A stretch of DNA of 64,000 nucleotides, from positions 1 to 64,000 of the forward strand of contig JAFDXR010000016.1 in assembly GCA_018267825.1 (NCBI GenBank), given 5' to 3'. Positions within the stretch are counted from its first letter, which is position 1. Each line of letters starts with the position of its first letter. The position numbers were made by a program, and so were the translations under genes. Origin of the DNA: Bacteroidota bacterium. Its GTDB lineage: Bacteria; Bacteroidota; Bacteroidia; B-17B0; Aurantibacillaceae. The notes beneath the pieces were generated by a model. That model searched no databases, was not told the DNA's origin, and saw nothing but the letters and a program-made list of their open reading frames with translations. Of the stretch, positions 16,164 to 24,195 are shown in pieces.

Positions 16164-17558
16164 ATATCCTAAAATTTTTAGCATCGACTTGTAGCTCTGT
16201 TCCTTGGCAAATAAACGTGTGGTAATCTCTCCGTCCTCATCTCTGTCGATAAGCACATGTTTGGGTGCCGGAATCAGGCAATGCTGCGTACCACCATAGC
16301 CGCTGAGGGCTTCCTGGTAAGCTCCTGTATGGAAAAAACCGATATAGAGCGGTTGTTTGTCGCTTTTATCAATCAACGGAAGAAATACCTGGTTGGTATG
16401 GGCTTCGCTGTTGTAGTAGTCCATGCTATCACAGGTCAGGCCGCCCAGATTCACGGGCACATAGGGTTTATCCCATTTATTTACTGCCAGGAGTATAAAC
16501 CGCTGGTTAATACCCCAGGTATCGGGCAGGGTAGTAATAAACGAACTGTCGATCATATACCAGCGCTCACGGTCGTTCTGTTGTTTCTGATCCACAATAG
16601 AGTAAAGGGTAGCGCCGCTTTCGCCAACGGTAAATGAGCCGAACTCTGTAAAGATATTTGGTTCTTCGATGTCATTCTGCGTGCAGAACATTTTGATCTG
16701 GGCAACGATTTCCTCGATCATGTATTCGAAATTGTATTCAAAACCGAGAGACGTGCGTATAGGCATTCCGCCGCCAATGTTCAGTGAATCGAGAGTAGGG
16801 CAGATCTTTTTAAGTTCCAGGTAAATGTTCAGGCACTTGTTTAATTCGGTCCAGTAGTAGATGGTATCCTTGATACCGTTGTTGATGAAAAAGTGCAGCA
16901 GTTTCAGTTCAAATCTCGGATTATCCTGTATTTTCTCTTTGTACAGGTTAATGATTTCATTGTATCTCACGCCCAGGCGGGACGAGTAAAAGGCAAATGA
17001 AGGTTCTTCTTCGGTGCTGATACGAATACCAACTTTACATTTGGGAACCTTTACATATTTTTTGTAGTGATCAAATTCATCCAGGTGATCCAGTACAGGT
17101 ATAACATTGAACCCGTCGTTGATCATTTCGGTGATATACTGCTTGTATAGCCCGCGTTTATAGCCATTACAAATAATATATGTATCTTTGGTGAGCTTTT
17201 TTTTCTTGTATTGTTCTTTGATGATCTGGATATCATAGGCCGAAGAAGTCTCAAGATGAACATCATTTTTGAGCACTTCGTCGAGCACAAATGAAAAATG
17301 TGAACTTTTCGTGCAGTAGCAGTACACATATTTGCCTTTATAATCGGCTTTGGCCATGGCTACATTAAACCAGCGTTTGGCTTTTTGTATCTGGGAGCTG
17401 ATCTTCGGCAGATAGGTGATTTTTAACGGAGTGCCATACTGCTTAATTATATCCATTAAAGGGATTTCGTTAAAATATAGCTGACTATCAGCTACTTCGA
17501 AAGATTCCTGAGGGAAATTAAACGTTTGTTCGATCAGGTCCTGATATCTGTTTTCCAT
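16161..17558 (-). CDS. speA: Biosynthetic arginine decarboxylase (alanine-racemase fold)
   Basis: A 465-residue PLP enzyme of the fold-III (group IV) decarboxylases, in the short form found in Bacteroidota. It would convert arginine to agmatine, the first step to putrescine. The PLP-lysine segment is YCYCTKSSHF (~residues 78-87). The barrel motifs GIRISTEEEPSF, LHFFINNGIKDT and NIGGGMPIRTS follow. The C-terminal active-site segment is GGLTCDSMDYYNSE, with FFHTGAYQEALSGYGG near the end. It is divergent from an arginase-family gene. The ATG at 17558 follows a -7 box (17566-17573) so closely that the mRNA may be nearly leaderless. Confidence 0.85.
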   Translation of the reverse strand: MENRYQDLIEQTFNFPQESFEVADSQLYFNEIPLMDIIKQYGTPLKITYLPKISSQIQKAKRWFNVAMAKADYKGKYVYCYCTKSSHFSFVLDEVLKNDVHLETSSAYDIQIIKEQYKKKKLTKDTYIICNGYKRGLYKQYITEMINDGFNVIPVLDHLDEFDHYKKYVKVPKCKVGIRISTEEEPSFAFYSSRLGVRYNEIINLYKEKIQDNPRFELKLLHFFINNGIKDTIYYWTELNKCLNIYLELKKICPTLDSLNIGGGMPIRTSLGFEYNFEYMIEEIVAQIKMFCTQNDIEEPNIFTEFGSFTVGESGATLYSIVDQKQQNDRERWYMIDSSFITTLPDTWGINQRFILLAVNKWDKPYVPVNLGGLTCDSMDYYNSEAHTNQVFLPLIDKSDKQPLYIGFFHTGAYQEALSGYGGTQHCLIPAPKHVLIDRDEDGEITTRLFAKEQSYKSMLKILGY

Positions 17559-17565
17559 GGTGGTG

Positions 17566-17573
17566 CAAATGTA
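17566..17573 (-). promoter_or_regulatory. -7 promoter element (TACATTTG) of speA
   Basis: Minus-strand TACATTTG matches TAnnTTTG only 8 bp from the speA ATG. It overlaps a 19-bp palindrome at 17568-17586. Confidence 0.5.
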
Positions 17574-17586
17574 AGTAACTTACATT
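17568..17586. promoter_or_regulatory. 19-bp palindrome in the speA/arginase divergent promoter
   Basis: AATGTAAGT-A-ACTTACATT has perfect 9-bp arms around one central base. It covers the speA -7 element, as expected of a repressor site. The cognate regulator is not identified. Confidence 0.55.
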
Positions 17587-17691
17587 AGGTGTACAAGGTG
17601 TAAAGTAAGTTAGTTGGATTGTTGAATTTGATTTAACGAAAAATTAACGATTTGAGTGAAATTTATAAAAAACTAATAATCAATATTGTAT

Positions 17692-18645
17692 ATGATTAAG
17701 CCTATTAAACTAATTGAAGTAAAGAGTGAGATTGGAGCCGGGACCCGTGGCGCCAGTATGGGAGTTGATGCTATTAAGATTGCCGCCCTCGATTTCGGAA
17801 GTCCCTTTTTCAAAAAATTCAAATCTGTAGAAATACAAAACGAAAATCACCTCCTGCTGGAGCCGGTTGTACACGACTATGCCAAGCGGATCAAAGGAAT
17901 CTACACACTGAACGAACGCATTGCCAATGAAATAAAGAAAACACTGCTGAAAGACGAGGTGCCTATTGTATTGGCCGGCGATCATAGCTCGGCACTTGGT
18001 ACCATCAGCGGGATTAAAATGGCTTACCCTGATAAGCGTATCGGGGTTATCTGGATCGATGCACACGCCGATATCCATTCACCTTATACGACTCCGAGTG
18101 GTAATATGCACGGTATGCCGATTGCCTGTGTACTGGCGGAGGATAATAAAGAACGTCAGCAAAATAAACCCGATGATGAAACCATCGAATACTGGGAAAA
18201 GCTTAAAAACCTGGGCGGAATCAGTCCTAAAATAAATTACAACGACCTCGTTTTCATTGCCCTGCGCGATTATGAACCACAGGAAGATTACCTTTTGAAA
18301 AAGAATAAGGTGCGTGTTTTCACCCTTCCCGAAATCCGGAAAAAAGCAGTTGAACGTGTGGCGATTGAGTCGCTGAACTACCTCGACCATTGCGATCTTA
18401 TATACGTCAGCTTCGATGTAGACAGTATGGATAGCCGTATCAGCAGTGGAACCGGAACACCTGTTCCGAATGGTATTACGGAGAAAGAAGCCGGTAACCT
18501 GATATACTATATCATGCGCAGCAAGAAGATTGTGTGCTTTGAAATGGTTGAGATCAACCCGACACTGGATAAGGAAAACCTGATGGCCGAAAACGCTTTT
18601 GAAATCCTGCAGAAGACCACCAACCAATTGAGCAACGATTTTTAG
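17692..18645 (+). CDS. Arginase/agmatinase family ureohydrolase
   Basis: A 317-residue binuclear manganese ureohydrolase. Metal ligands are visible in AGDHSSALG, IDAHADIHSP (Asp123, His125, Asp127) and SFDVDSMD. The substrate loop TTPSGNMHGMP keeps the Ser, Asn and His found in arginases, but the position of the arginine-binding Asn of rat arginase (DINTP) is His129. It may therefore act on arginine, agmatine or a related guanidine. It is divergent from arginine decarboxylase, which fits agmatine to putrescine or arginine to ornithine. The ATG at 17692 is chosen over a TTG two codons upstream. An insert near 150-175 is rich in charged residues. Confidence 0.85.
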   Translation: MIKPIKLIEVKSEIGAGTRGASMGVDAIKIAALDFGSPFFKKFKSVEIQNENHLLLEPVVHDYAKRIKGIYTLNERIANEIKKTLLKDEVPIVLAGDHSSALGTISGIKMAYPDKRIGVIWIDAHADIHSPYTTPSGNMHGMPIACVLAEDNKERQQNKPDDETIEYWEKLKNLGGISPKINYNDLVFIALRDYEPQEDYLLKKNKVRVFTLPEIRKKAVERVAIESLNYLDHCDLIYVSFDVDSMDSRISSGTGTPVPNGITEKEAGNLIYYIMRSKKIVCFEMVEINPTLDKENLMAENAFEILQKTTNQLSNDF

Positions 18646-18687
18646 AAAAATGACACCTGCTGTTACCAGTTTGTGTTTATACATACA

Positions 18688-19497
18688 ATGAGGGTAATTT
18701 CCTTTTTGTTGTTTGTTTTTGTGATTTCAGGCCCGGGAAACCGGGCCTTTGGTCAATTGACCCATTCGTTTACGGTTTCGGGTAGAGTTGTAGCCGAACG
18801 CGATACAAATCTGGCTATTGTTAATGCCATCGTGCGCTTTAATGCCGATAATGGCTATATGTTCCAAACTAACAGCGATTCTGCCGGTCATTATGAATTC
18901 CGGATTAAGAAGGCGAATTTTAAGCAATTTGAACTAAGAATCTTAGCGGACAGGGAAACAGGATCGGGAAAGAAAAATGAACCATTCATTTACCTGACGT
19001 CAGTAGAAAGAAGGGTTTTTAACACGGCAGATTCATTAGAAAGGTATACAGTTGATTTCAAATTGAAACGAAGTTCAAAGGGTTGCTATTTCCCGGCAAT
19101 TCTTTTCAAAAGAAATAGCCTCGACCATTATTATGAAACATGGCAGGATACCATAGAACTGGGATTCTATCCAGACTTTGATTATGCAATAAGCATGATA
19201 AGTCAAACTATTAAAGAAAACCCGACAATGGTTGTTGAAATTGCCGGACATTGTAGCCTAGATGAAAAAAATCCAAAAGAACTTTCGCAAAAAAGAGCGG
19301 AACAAGTAAAACAAGAACTTGTGAAACTTGGAGTCGCTCCCCAACGGATAATTGCTAAGGGCTATGGTATTGAAAAAAACATTGTGAAGCCGGGAACCAT
19401 AGCCAGTGCAAGAAGTGAGGCTGACAAAGAAAAACTGAAGGCCAGGAACCGAAGATGTGCTTTTAAAATTGTAAGTTGGGATTATAAAACGGAATAA
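18688..19497 (+). CDS. Exported OmpA-domain protein, first of tandem pair
   Basis: A 269-residue protein with a signal peptide (MRVISFLLFVF to AFGQ). Residues ~28-125 form a carboxypeptidase-regulatory/CNA-B-like beta-sandwich (SGRVVAERDTNLAIVNAIV, SDSAGHYEFRI). Residues ~150-265 form an OmpA-like peptidoglycan-binding domain: AGHCSLDEKNPKELSQKRAE, then VAPQRIIAKGYG. The Asp and Arg that grip diaminopimelate are present in LDEKN and QKRAE, while the usual GHTD is GHCS-LD. It probably tethers to the cell wall. The next gene starts one base after its stop and encodes a paralogue. Confidence 0.85.
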   Translation: MRVISFLLFVFVISGPGNRAFGQLTHSFTVSGRVVAERDTNLAIVNAIVRFNADNGYMFQTNSDSAGHYEFRIKKANFKQFELRILADRETGSGKKNEPFIYLTSVERRVFNTADSLERYTVDFKLKRSSKGCYFPAILFKRNSLDHYYETWQDTIELGFYPDFDYAISMISQTIKENPTMVVEIAGHCSLDEKNPKELSQKRAEQVKQELVKLGVAPQRIIAKGYGIEKNIVKPGTIASARSEADKEKLKARNRRCAFKIVSWDYKTE

Positions 19498-19498
19498 A

Positions 19499-20317
19499 AT
19501 GAAACGATTGTATGTGTTTTTTTTGCTTTACACGGGCTTTATACATGTACTTTCGGCTCAGGTGAGTTCAACTAAAACCCTTTTCGTAGAGGGATCTATA
19601 AAAGATCAGAGCAATCAAAAACCCATTGTGAATGCCATTGTGCACCTTAAAACGGAGCACGGCGATATTCTGGATACAGAAAGTGATACGGCGGGGTATT
19701 ATGCGTTTCTCCTTTCTGCATGTACTTTTGATAATGCCCAGATTTACATCAGTCTTAGCAAAAAAACACACGGGTTGCATCAGGCATGCAATTGTTATTT
19801 GAATAGTTCGGAAGTGAAGTCCTTTAAAATAGACTCATCAGAGCATATTATTGCTGATTTTTTTCTGAGTACGTTTTCCGATTGTCTTTGTAACCCCATT
19901 CCAAAGTTTGCATTTAAAAAGAATTCCTCGGAAATGGATCGACTGAATTATACCCAGCGAGAAGACAGTGTCTATAGTTTTCCGGAATGGAATTTATTTC
20001 AACTGGCCCAAATCATGAAGAATGAACCTAATGTTGTGATTGAAATTGATGGCCATGCCGGTATGGATGAATGCATGGCTGAAGAATTGTCGCAGCTAAG
20101 GGCCGAACGGGTAAAATCCGAACTAATTCGCTTAGGTATAAATGCCAGCCGGATTGTGGCTAAAGGATGGGGGAACTCAAAACTATTGGTAAAGCCGGAT
20201 ACCATTAAAAAAGCAAAATTACGCGTTGAAAAAAAAGCACTTCATGCCAAAAACCGCCGTTGTGTATTCAAAGTGCTGAGCTGGGATTATGAGCCCGCAA
20301 AGCGTACCGAACATTAA
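19499..20317 (+). CDS. Exported OmpA-domain protein, second of tandem pair
   Basis: A 272-residue paralogue of the preceding protein with the same order of parts: signal peptide (MKRLYVFFLLYTGFIHVLSAQ), a CNA-B-like domain (GSIKDQSNQKPIVNAIVHL, SDTAGYYAFLL), and an OmpA-like domain (DGHAGMDECMAEELSQLRAE, then NASRIVAKGWG). The C-terminal ends are closely alike (KNRRCVFKVLSWDYE against RNRRCAFKIVSWDYK). It differs by several cysteines (for example ACNCYL, DCLCNP). It is translated directly after its sibling, so the two are co-expressed and may act as a pair. Confidence 0.85.
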   Translation: MKRLYVFFLLYTGFIHVLSAQVSSTKTLFVEGSIKDQSNQKPIVNAIVHLKTEHGDILDTESDTAGYYAFLLSACTFDNAQIYISLSKKTHGLHQACNCYLNSSEVKSFKIDSSEHIIADFFLSTFSDCLCNPIPKFAFKKNSSEMDRLNYTQREDSVYSFPEWNLFQLAQIMKNEPNVVIEIDGHAGMDECMAEELSQLRAERVKSELIRLGINASRIVAKGWGNSKLLVKPDTIKKAKLRVEKKALHAKNRRCVFKVLSWDYEPAKRTEH

Positions 20318-20334
20318 GGTAAATTGCTTTATAT

Positions 20335-20964
20335 TCAATGAACTTTCATGAGTAACTCACTGTCGTGCATGTCGCCTGGCGAGATCATGTTTTCGGTCAA
20401 CGGAATGTTTTTCCCGTACCGTTCTTCCAGTTTTCGTTTTACAACGGGGCTACTCAGATCGAAGCTGCCGAGAGGTTTCAGTTTACCTACTTCAAGGCCT
20501 GTGGCATGCTTGTATAATTTCCACACATACTCCGAACAATAGAGTTCTTTATCATCCCACGAAAAAGCGAGGTCGTAATGTGTTCCCAACAGCTTTGAAG
20601 CTTCAGAGGTCATTTTTTCAAGGGCAGCAGCATCCAGTAATGCAGGATCTTTCAGGCGCATCAGGTCGTATGTGCCGTCGGCGCTGTATTTGATAAACTC
20701 CTGGATGGTGTTTTTCTTCACAGGCTCTACTGCATGAAATACCACAAGTTTTCCACCGTCGTTCAGGATAACACCTACGTGGGTGTATTTGGATTTTGTG
20801 GCCAGTTGGATGGCTTTTCCCTGGCCTGATTCATTGGATATGAAAATGATATCGCCGGCTTTAAACAGCGGTTCCATCTCCATACTTTCGGCTTTATGCA
20901 ATACAAAACCACCGCCTATAACAAAGGCGAAAATGAGGATATATGCTTTAAGAATTGTTTTCAT
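20335..20964 (-). CDS. YiiX-like permuted NlpC/P60 hydrolase, exported
   Basis: A 209-residue exported protein of the YiiX/YebB (permuted papain-fold, formerly DUF830) family. Residues ~1-25 form a signal segment when the ATG at 20964 is used (MKTILKAYILIFAFVIGG); a start at 20997 adds 11 charged residues. The histidine motif SKYTHVGVIL (~residues 58-67) and the nucleophile cysteine motif ELYCSEYVWKLY (~145-156) are both present. Relatives are predicted cysteine hydrolases of peptidoglycan or lipid amides. The true substrate is unknown. Convergent with the OmpA pair. Confidence 0.85.
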   Translation of the reverse strand: MKTILKAYILIFAFVIGGGFVLHKAESMEMEPLFKAGDIIFISNESGQGKAIQLATKSKYTHVGVILNDGGKLVVFHAVEPVKKNTIQEFIKYSADGTYDLMRLKDPALLDAAALEKMTSEASKLLGTHYDLAFSWDDKELYCSEYVWKLYKHATGLEVGKLKPLGSFDLSSPVVKRKLEERYGKNIPLTENMISPGDMHDSELLMKVH

Positions 20965-21053
20965 ACGTTCGGTCGCTTTTTCTAAGTTAAGAAGCATAAC
21001 GGTGTAAATGAAAAATACGGTGTACGATTAACATTTTTTTGGGATTTAATAGG

Positions 21054-21061
21054 TACATTTG
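21054..21061 (+). promoter_or_regulatory. -7 promoter element (TACATTTG) upstream of the cobalamin riboswitch
   Basis: TACATTTG matches TAnnTTTG and sits just before the conserved start of the riboswitch. A TTTG at 21038-21041 is too close (12 bp) for the normal -33 spacing. Confidence 0.55.
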
Positions 21062-21063
21062 AC

Positions 21064-21231
21064 CGTGGTTCCTTAAACAGGATGAAAAGGGAATTTGGTG
21101 ATATACCCATGTGTATGAGTCCAAAACTGTGCCCGCAGCTGTAAGTTTACTTAGGTATTACAATCACAGCCACTTTCTCAGAAACAGAAGGGAAGGCGTA
21201 ATACGAAACAAGTCAGAAGACCTGCCACCAA
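21064..21231 (+). ncRNA. Cobalamin (B12) riboswitch
   Basis: The conserved core of the cobalamin riboswitch is readable in order: AAAGGGAAT near 21085, GCCCGCAGCTGTAAG near 21131, GCCACT at 21169-21174, GGGAAGGCG at 21190-21198, and the B12 box AGTCAGAAGACCTGCC at 21211-21226. The terminal helix is suggested by GTGG near 21065 and CCAC near 21226. It controls the single T9SS-exported gene that follows at 21278. In Bacteroidota such riboswitches usually repress B12-uptake genes when cobalamin is plentiful. The space to the ATG (21232-21277) contains a palindrome TAACCGGTTA at 21234-21243 that could be part of the expression platform. Confidence 0.93.
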
Positions 21232-21277
21232 TGTTAACCGGTTATTTGTTTCGGGGGAGCAAAGCAAGTAACACAAC

Positions 21278-22270
21278 ATGCTATTCATGCGAATTATTCT
21301 GAAGGTATTTTTACCTGCACTCTTTTTGTTGCCGTCGGGCATTGTTGCACAGTTTGCACCACCGGTTGGACAAGCCGGTACCACAGCTATTTACAAGGAC
21401 AGTTCATGCATTGCCGACTGGGCCGGTGCCTGCCGGGTTGTGCGTGGGTATATGGATATTTCCAATCCTTCGGCCGGGTATGCCGGAGTGGGCGATAGCA
21501 CCATGGCACTTGGTCCTGCCGGATCCAATGGCGTTGTAAGCCTTGGCGATGGCGGATCTGCCACTTTGCAGTTTGCATGGCCCATCCGGGATGGTGCAGG
21601 TCCTGATCTGGCAGTATTTGAAAACGGCTTTGATGATACATTCCTGGAGCTGGCATTTGTAGAGGCAAGCAGCGACGGGATCCATTTTTTCAGGTTTCCC
21701 GCAGTATCCAATACCGATACAACGACTCAGACGGCGAGCTTTGGAGCAACCGACGCTACCCGGATTCACAACCTGGCGGGCAAGTACAGGGCTTTGTACG
21801 GCACACCGTTCGACCTGGCCGATATCCCGAATGACCCGCTTCTGGATAAACAATCCGTGACACACATCCGCGTGATTGATGTGATCGGGAGTATTGAACC
21901 GGCCTATGGCAGTCGTGATAAGAATCATCACCTGGTAAATGATCCCTGGCCAACAGCCTTTGCCAGTGGCGGCTTCGACCTGGATGCCGTGGCAGTTATT
22001 CATAATGCCAGCAATACCGGGATTTCTGAATCCGCCAACCAGTCTGTTCGTGTATTTCCTAATCCGGCGCATGATATGGTAAACATCCGGATTGCAATAA
22101 CTGATAAGACTTCACTTCGGCTTGAATCGGCTGAGGGCGTCACCTGGCTACAGGCTGTATTTGAGGGCGGGTATTACCGGCTGAATATGGAGTCGCTTCC
22201 TCCGGGGGTATATGTGCTGAGCCTCACAGCATCAGGTTTTACAGGGCATAGCCGGCTTGTAAAGGAGTAA
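21278..22270 (+). CDS. Cobalamin-riboswitch-controlled T9SS-exported protein
   Basis: A 330-residue protein directly under a cobalamin riboswitch, so very probably involved in corrinoid capture or handling outside the cell. The signal peptide is MRIILKVFLPAL to VAQF (ATG at 21278, or 21287 three codons later). The body is a beta-rich domain with GDSTMALGPAGSNGVVSLGD, GAGPDLAVFENGFDDTF, FVEASSDGIHFFRFP and SGGFDLDAVAVIHN, the pattern of a putative carbohydrate- or ligand-binding sandwich. The end, FPNPAHDMVNIRIA to GHSRLVKE, is a type A T9SS sorting domain. No TonB receptor or BtuF-like protein adjoins it: gpmA follows with its own promoter. The function is inferred from regulation only. Confidence 0.85.
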   Translation: MLFMRIILKVFLPALFLLPSGIVAQFAPPVGQAGTTAIYKDSSCIADWAGACRVVRGYMDISNPSAGYAGVGDSTMALGPAGSNGVVSLGDGGSATLQFAWPIRDGAGPDLAVFENGFDDTFLELAFVEASSDGIHFFRFPAVSNTDTTTQTASFGATDATRIHNLAGKYRALYGTPFDLADIPNDPLLDKQSVTHIRVIDVIGSIEPAYGSRDKNHHLVNDPWPTAFASGGFDLDAVAVIHNASNTGISESANQSVRVFPNPAHDMVNIRIAITDKTSLRLESAEGVTWLQAVFEGGYYRLNMESLPPGVYVLSLTASGFTGHSRLVKE

Positions 22271-22324
22271 AACACTTCTTTGCAATCGTTTTCATAAAAT
22301 ATGAGCCAGCTCTGATAATTTCCC

Positions 22325-22332
22325 TATTTTTG
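22325..22332 (+). promoter_or_regulatory. -7 promoter element (TATTTTTG) of gpmA
   Basis: TATTTTTG matches TAnnTTTG, 14 bp before the gpmA ATG. It suggests the gpmA operon is transcribed independently of the riboswitch gene upstream. Confidence 0.5.
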
Positions 22333-22346
22333 TACCTATTAAACTT

Positions 22347-22952
22347 ATGGCAACTTTAGTGATATTCAGGCATGGACAAAGTGCCTGGAACTTAGAAAAC
22401 AAATTTACCGGGTGGGTTGATGTTGAACTTACCGAAAAAGGAATTGAAGAAGCGAAAGGCGCGGGCGAAAAGCTCAAAGGTCTGAAATTTGATCTGGCAT
22501 ATGCTTCTGATCTTAAACGTGCTCAGAATACATTGCGTATTGCACTCGAAGTAATCGGCCAGGCCGACATTCCAACCATATGCGATAAAGCACTCAATGA
22601 GCGTATGTATGGCGATCTGCAGGGGCTCAATAAAGCTGATACGGCGGCAAAATATGGCGATGAGCAGGTGAAAATCTGGCGCAGAAGCTATGATATAGCG
22701 CCTCCGAACGGCGAAAGCCTTAAGGATACTGCTGCCCGTGTGATTCCTTATTTCGAAGCCGAAATAGCACCGAAACTCCGTGCCGGTAAAAACATTGTGA
22801 TTGCAGCGCATGGCAACAGCCTGCGTGCCCTCATTATGTATCTCGAAAAAATGACACCGGCTCAGATTCTCGAGTTTGAAATTGGCACTGCCGTTCCACG
22901 CCTGTATGAGCTGGACGCAGAGCTGCATGTATTAAAAGCATATAACCTTTAA
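22347..22952 (+). CDS. gpmA: 2,3-bisphosphoglycerate-dependent phosphoglycerate mutase
   Basis: A 201-residue glycolytic enzyme that interconverts 3- and 2-phosphoglycerate. The phospho-histidine motif FRHGQSAWN (His near residue 9) opens the protein. It is followed by [27 protein letters not shown] and the second histidine motif [11 protein letters not shown]. It is shorter than the E. coli enzyme (~250), as in the compact forms of other bacteria. It leads an operon of four: the HAD gene follows after 5 bp, then map and yihY with overlaps. Confidence 0.93.
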   Translation: MATLVIFRHGQSAWNLENKFTGWVDVELTEKGIEEAKGAGEKLKGLKFDLAYASDLKRAQNTLRIALEVIGQADIPTICDKALNERMYGDLQGLNKADTAAKYGDEQVKIWRRSYDIAPPNGESLKDTAARVIPYFEAEIAPKLRAGKNIVIAAHGNSLRALIMYLEKMTPAQILEFEIGTAVPRLYELDAELHVLKAYNL

Positions 22953-22957
22953 GAACG

Positions 22958-23419
22958 ATGAGCCAGGGTTTCATTAGTGCAAACAGTAAAGTTATTGCAG
23001 TTGATTTCGACGGAACAATTGTAGAACATGCTTACCCGAAAATTGGGCGCGAGATGATGTTTGCTTTTGCTACATTGAAAGAACTGAATAAAAAAGGCCA
23101 CAAGCTTATTCTCTGGACAATCCGGACAGGTTACCTGCTGGATGAGGCCGTGGAATACTGCCGGGCCAATGGGGTTGAGTTTTATGCTGTCAATAAAAAT
23201 TATCCGGAAGAAGAACTTGGTGAGAATACATCACGAAAACTGAATGCCGATATTTTTATTGATGATCGCAATGTGGGTGGATTTATCGGCTGGAGCGCGA
23301 TCTGGCAGGCCCTTCATCCGGAAGGGGCTGAATTCAATCATGTTTTGAAAAACCCGGAAGCTCATGCAAATTTCAAGAAGGAAGATGCAGGATTCCTGAA
23401 AAAATTATTTGGAAAATGA
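22958..23419 (+). CDS. HAD-superfamily phosphatase, BT0820-like
   Basis: A 153-residue HAD-fold hydrolase. Motif I is AVDFDGTIVEHAYPKIG (nucleophile Asp near 17, acid Asp near 19), motif II is LILWTIRTG, and motif III/IV is ADIFIDDRNVGG. The short cap insert fits the BT0820-type group of Bacteroidota. The substrate is unknown. It is co-translated with map: its TGA overlaps the map ATG in ATGA. Confidence 0.85.
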   Translation: MSQGFISANSKVIAVDFDGTIVEHAYPKIGREMMFAFATLKELNKKGHKLILWTIRTGYLLDEAVEYCRANGVEFYAVNKNYPEEELGENTSRKLNADIFIDDRNVGGFIGWSAIWQALHPEGAEFNHVLKNPEAHANFKKEDAGFLKKLFGK

Positions 23420-24195
23420 GTATTATTATTAAAACCCGGGAAGAGATTGAACTGATGCGGGAATCGGCACTCAGCGTGTCGCGCACACTTGGCATGATTG
23501 CCAGTGAAATAAAGCCGGGAGTAACATCCTTATACCTCGATAAACTCGCAGAAACATTTATCCGTGATCATGGCGGCATTCCGGCATTTAAGGGACTTTA
23601 CGGATTTCCGAATACCCTATGTATGTCGCTCAATGAAGCTGTTGTACATGGCATACCTACCGATAAACCGCTGAAAGAAGGCGATATCATTTCTGTGGAT
23701 TGCGGGGTTCTTAAAAATGGATTTTATGGCGACCATGCTTATACGTTTGCTGTTGGTGAAATTAAACCGGAAATACAGAAACTGCTCGATGTAACCAAAG
23801 AAGCCCTGTATCTCGGTATTGAGCAAATGCGAAGCGGAAACCGTATTGGCGATATTAGTTATGCCATACAAACACATGCTGAGAAACATGGTTATGGGGT
23901 TGTGCGCGAACTGGTAGGGCATGGGCTTGGCAAAAAAATGCACGAGGATCCGGAAGTGCCCAATTACGGTAAACGTGGCGATGGCCCTAAGCTTCGCGAC
24001 GGTATGGTACTGGCTATTGAACCCATGATCAATATGGGGAAAAAGAATATAAAGCAGCTGAGTGATGGCTGGACAATACTGACTGCTGATGGGCTGCCGT
24101 CGGCTCACTTTGAACACGATGTAGCGCTTGTAGATGGTAAACCCGATATCCTTTCAACGTTTGAGTATATAGAAGAAGCATTGAAAAAGAAATGA
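23416..24195 (+). CDS. map: Type I methionine aminopeptidase
   Basis: A 259-residue cytosolic metallopeptidase that removes the initiator methionine. The five metal ligands are visible: Asp in ISVDCGVL, Asp in YGDHAYTF, His in VGHGLGKKMHEDP, Glu in LAIEPM and Glu in HFEHDVAL. There is no N-terminal zinc-finger extension (type Ia length). It overlaps the HAD gene by 4 bp and the yihY-like gene by 4 bp. Confidence 0.96.
   Translation: MSIIIKTREEIELMRESALSVSRTLGMIASEIKPGVTSLYLDKLAETFIRDHGGIPAFKGLYGFPNTLCMSLNEAVVHGIPTDKPLKEGDIISVDCGVLKNGFYGDHAYTFAVGEIKPEIQKLLDVTKEALYLGIEQMRSGNRIGDISYAIQTHAEKHGYGVVRELVGHGLGKKMHEDPEVPNYGKRGDGPKLRDGMVLAIEPMINMGKKNIKQLSDGWTILTADGLPSAHFEHDVALVDGKPDILSTFEYIEEALKKK

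Noticed and set aside
21231-21302. Short upstream frame overlapping the riboswitch end and the T9SS gene start
   Set aside because: The ATG at 21231 gives 23 codons that overlap the next gene in another frame. It could be a uORF but nothing supports translation.
21404-22072. A 222-codon minus-strand frame opposite the riboswitch-controlled gene
   Set aside because: It lies wholly antisense to a gene with signal peptide and T9SS domain, starts inside it, and its protein has no recognisable domain or signal.
22392-22928. A 178-codon minus-strand frame opposite gpmA
   Set aside because: It is a shadow of a well-defined glycolytic gene and its translation is rich in Cys and His without domain pattern.
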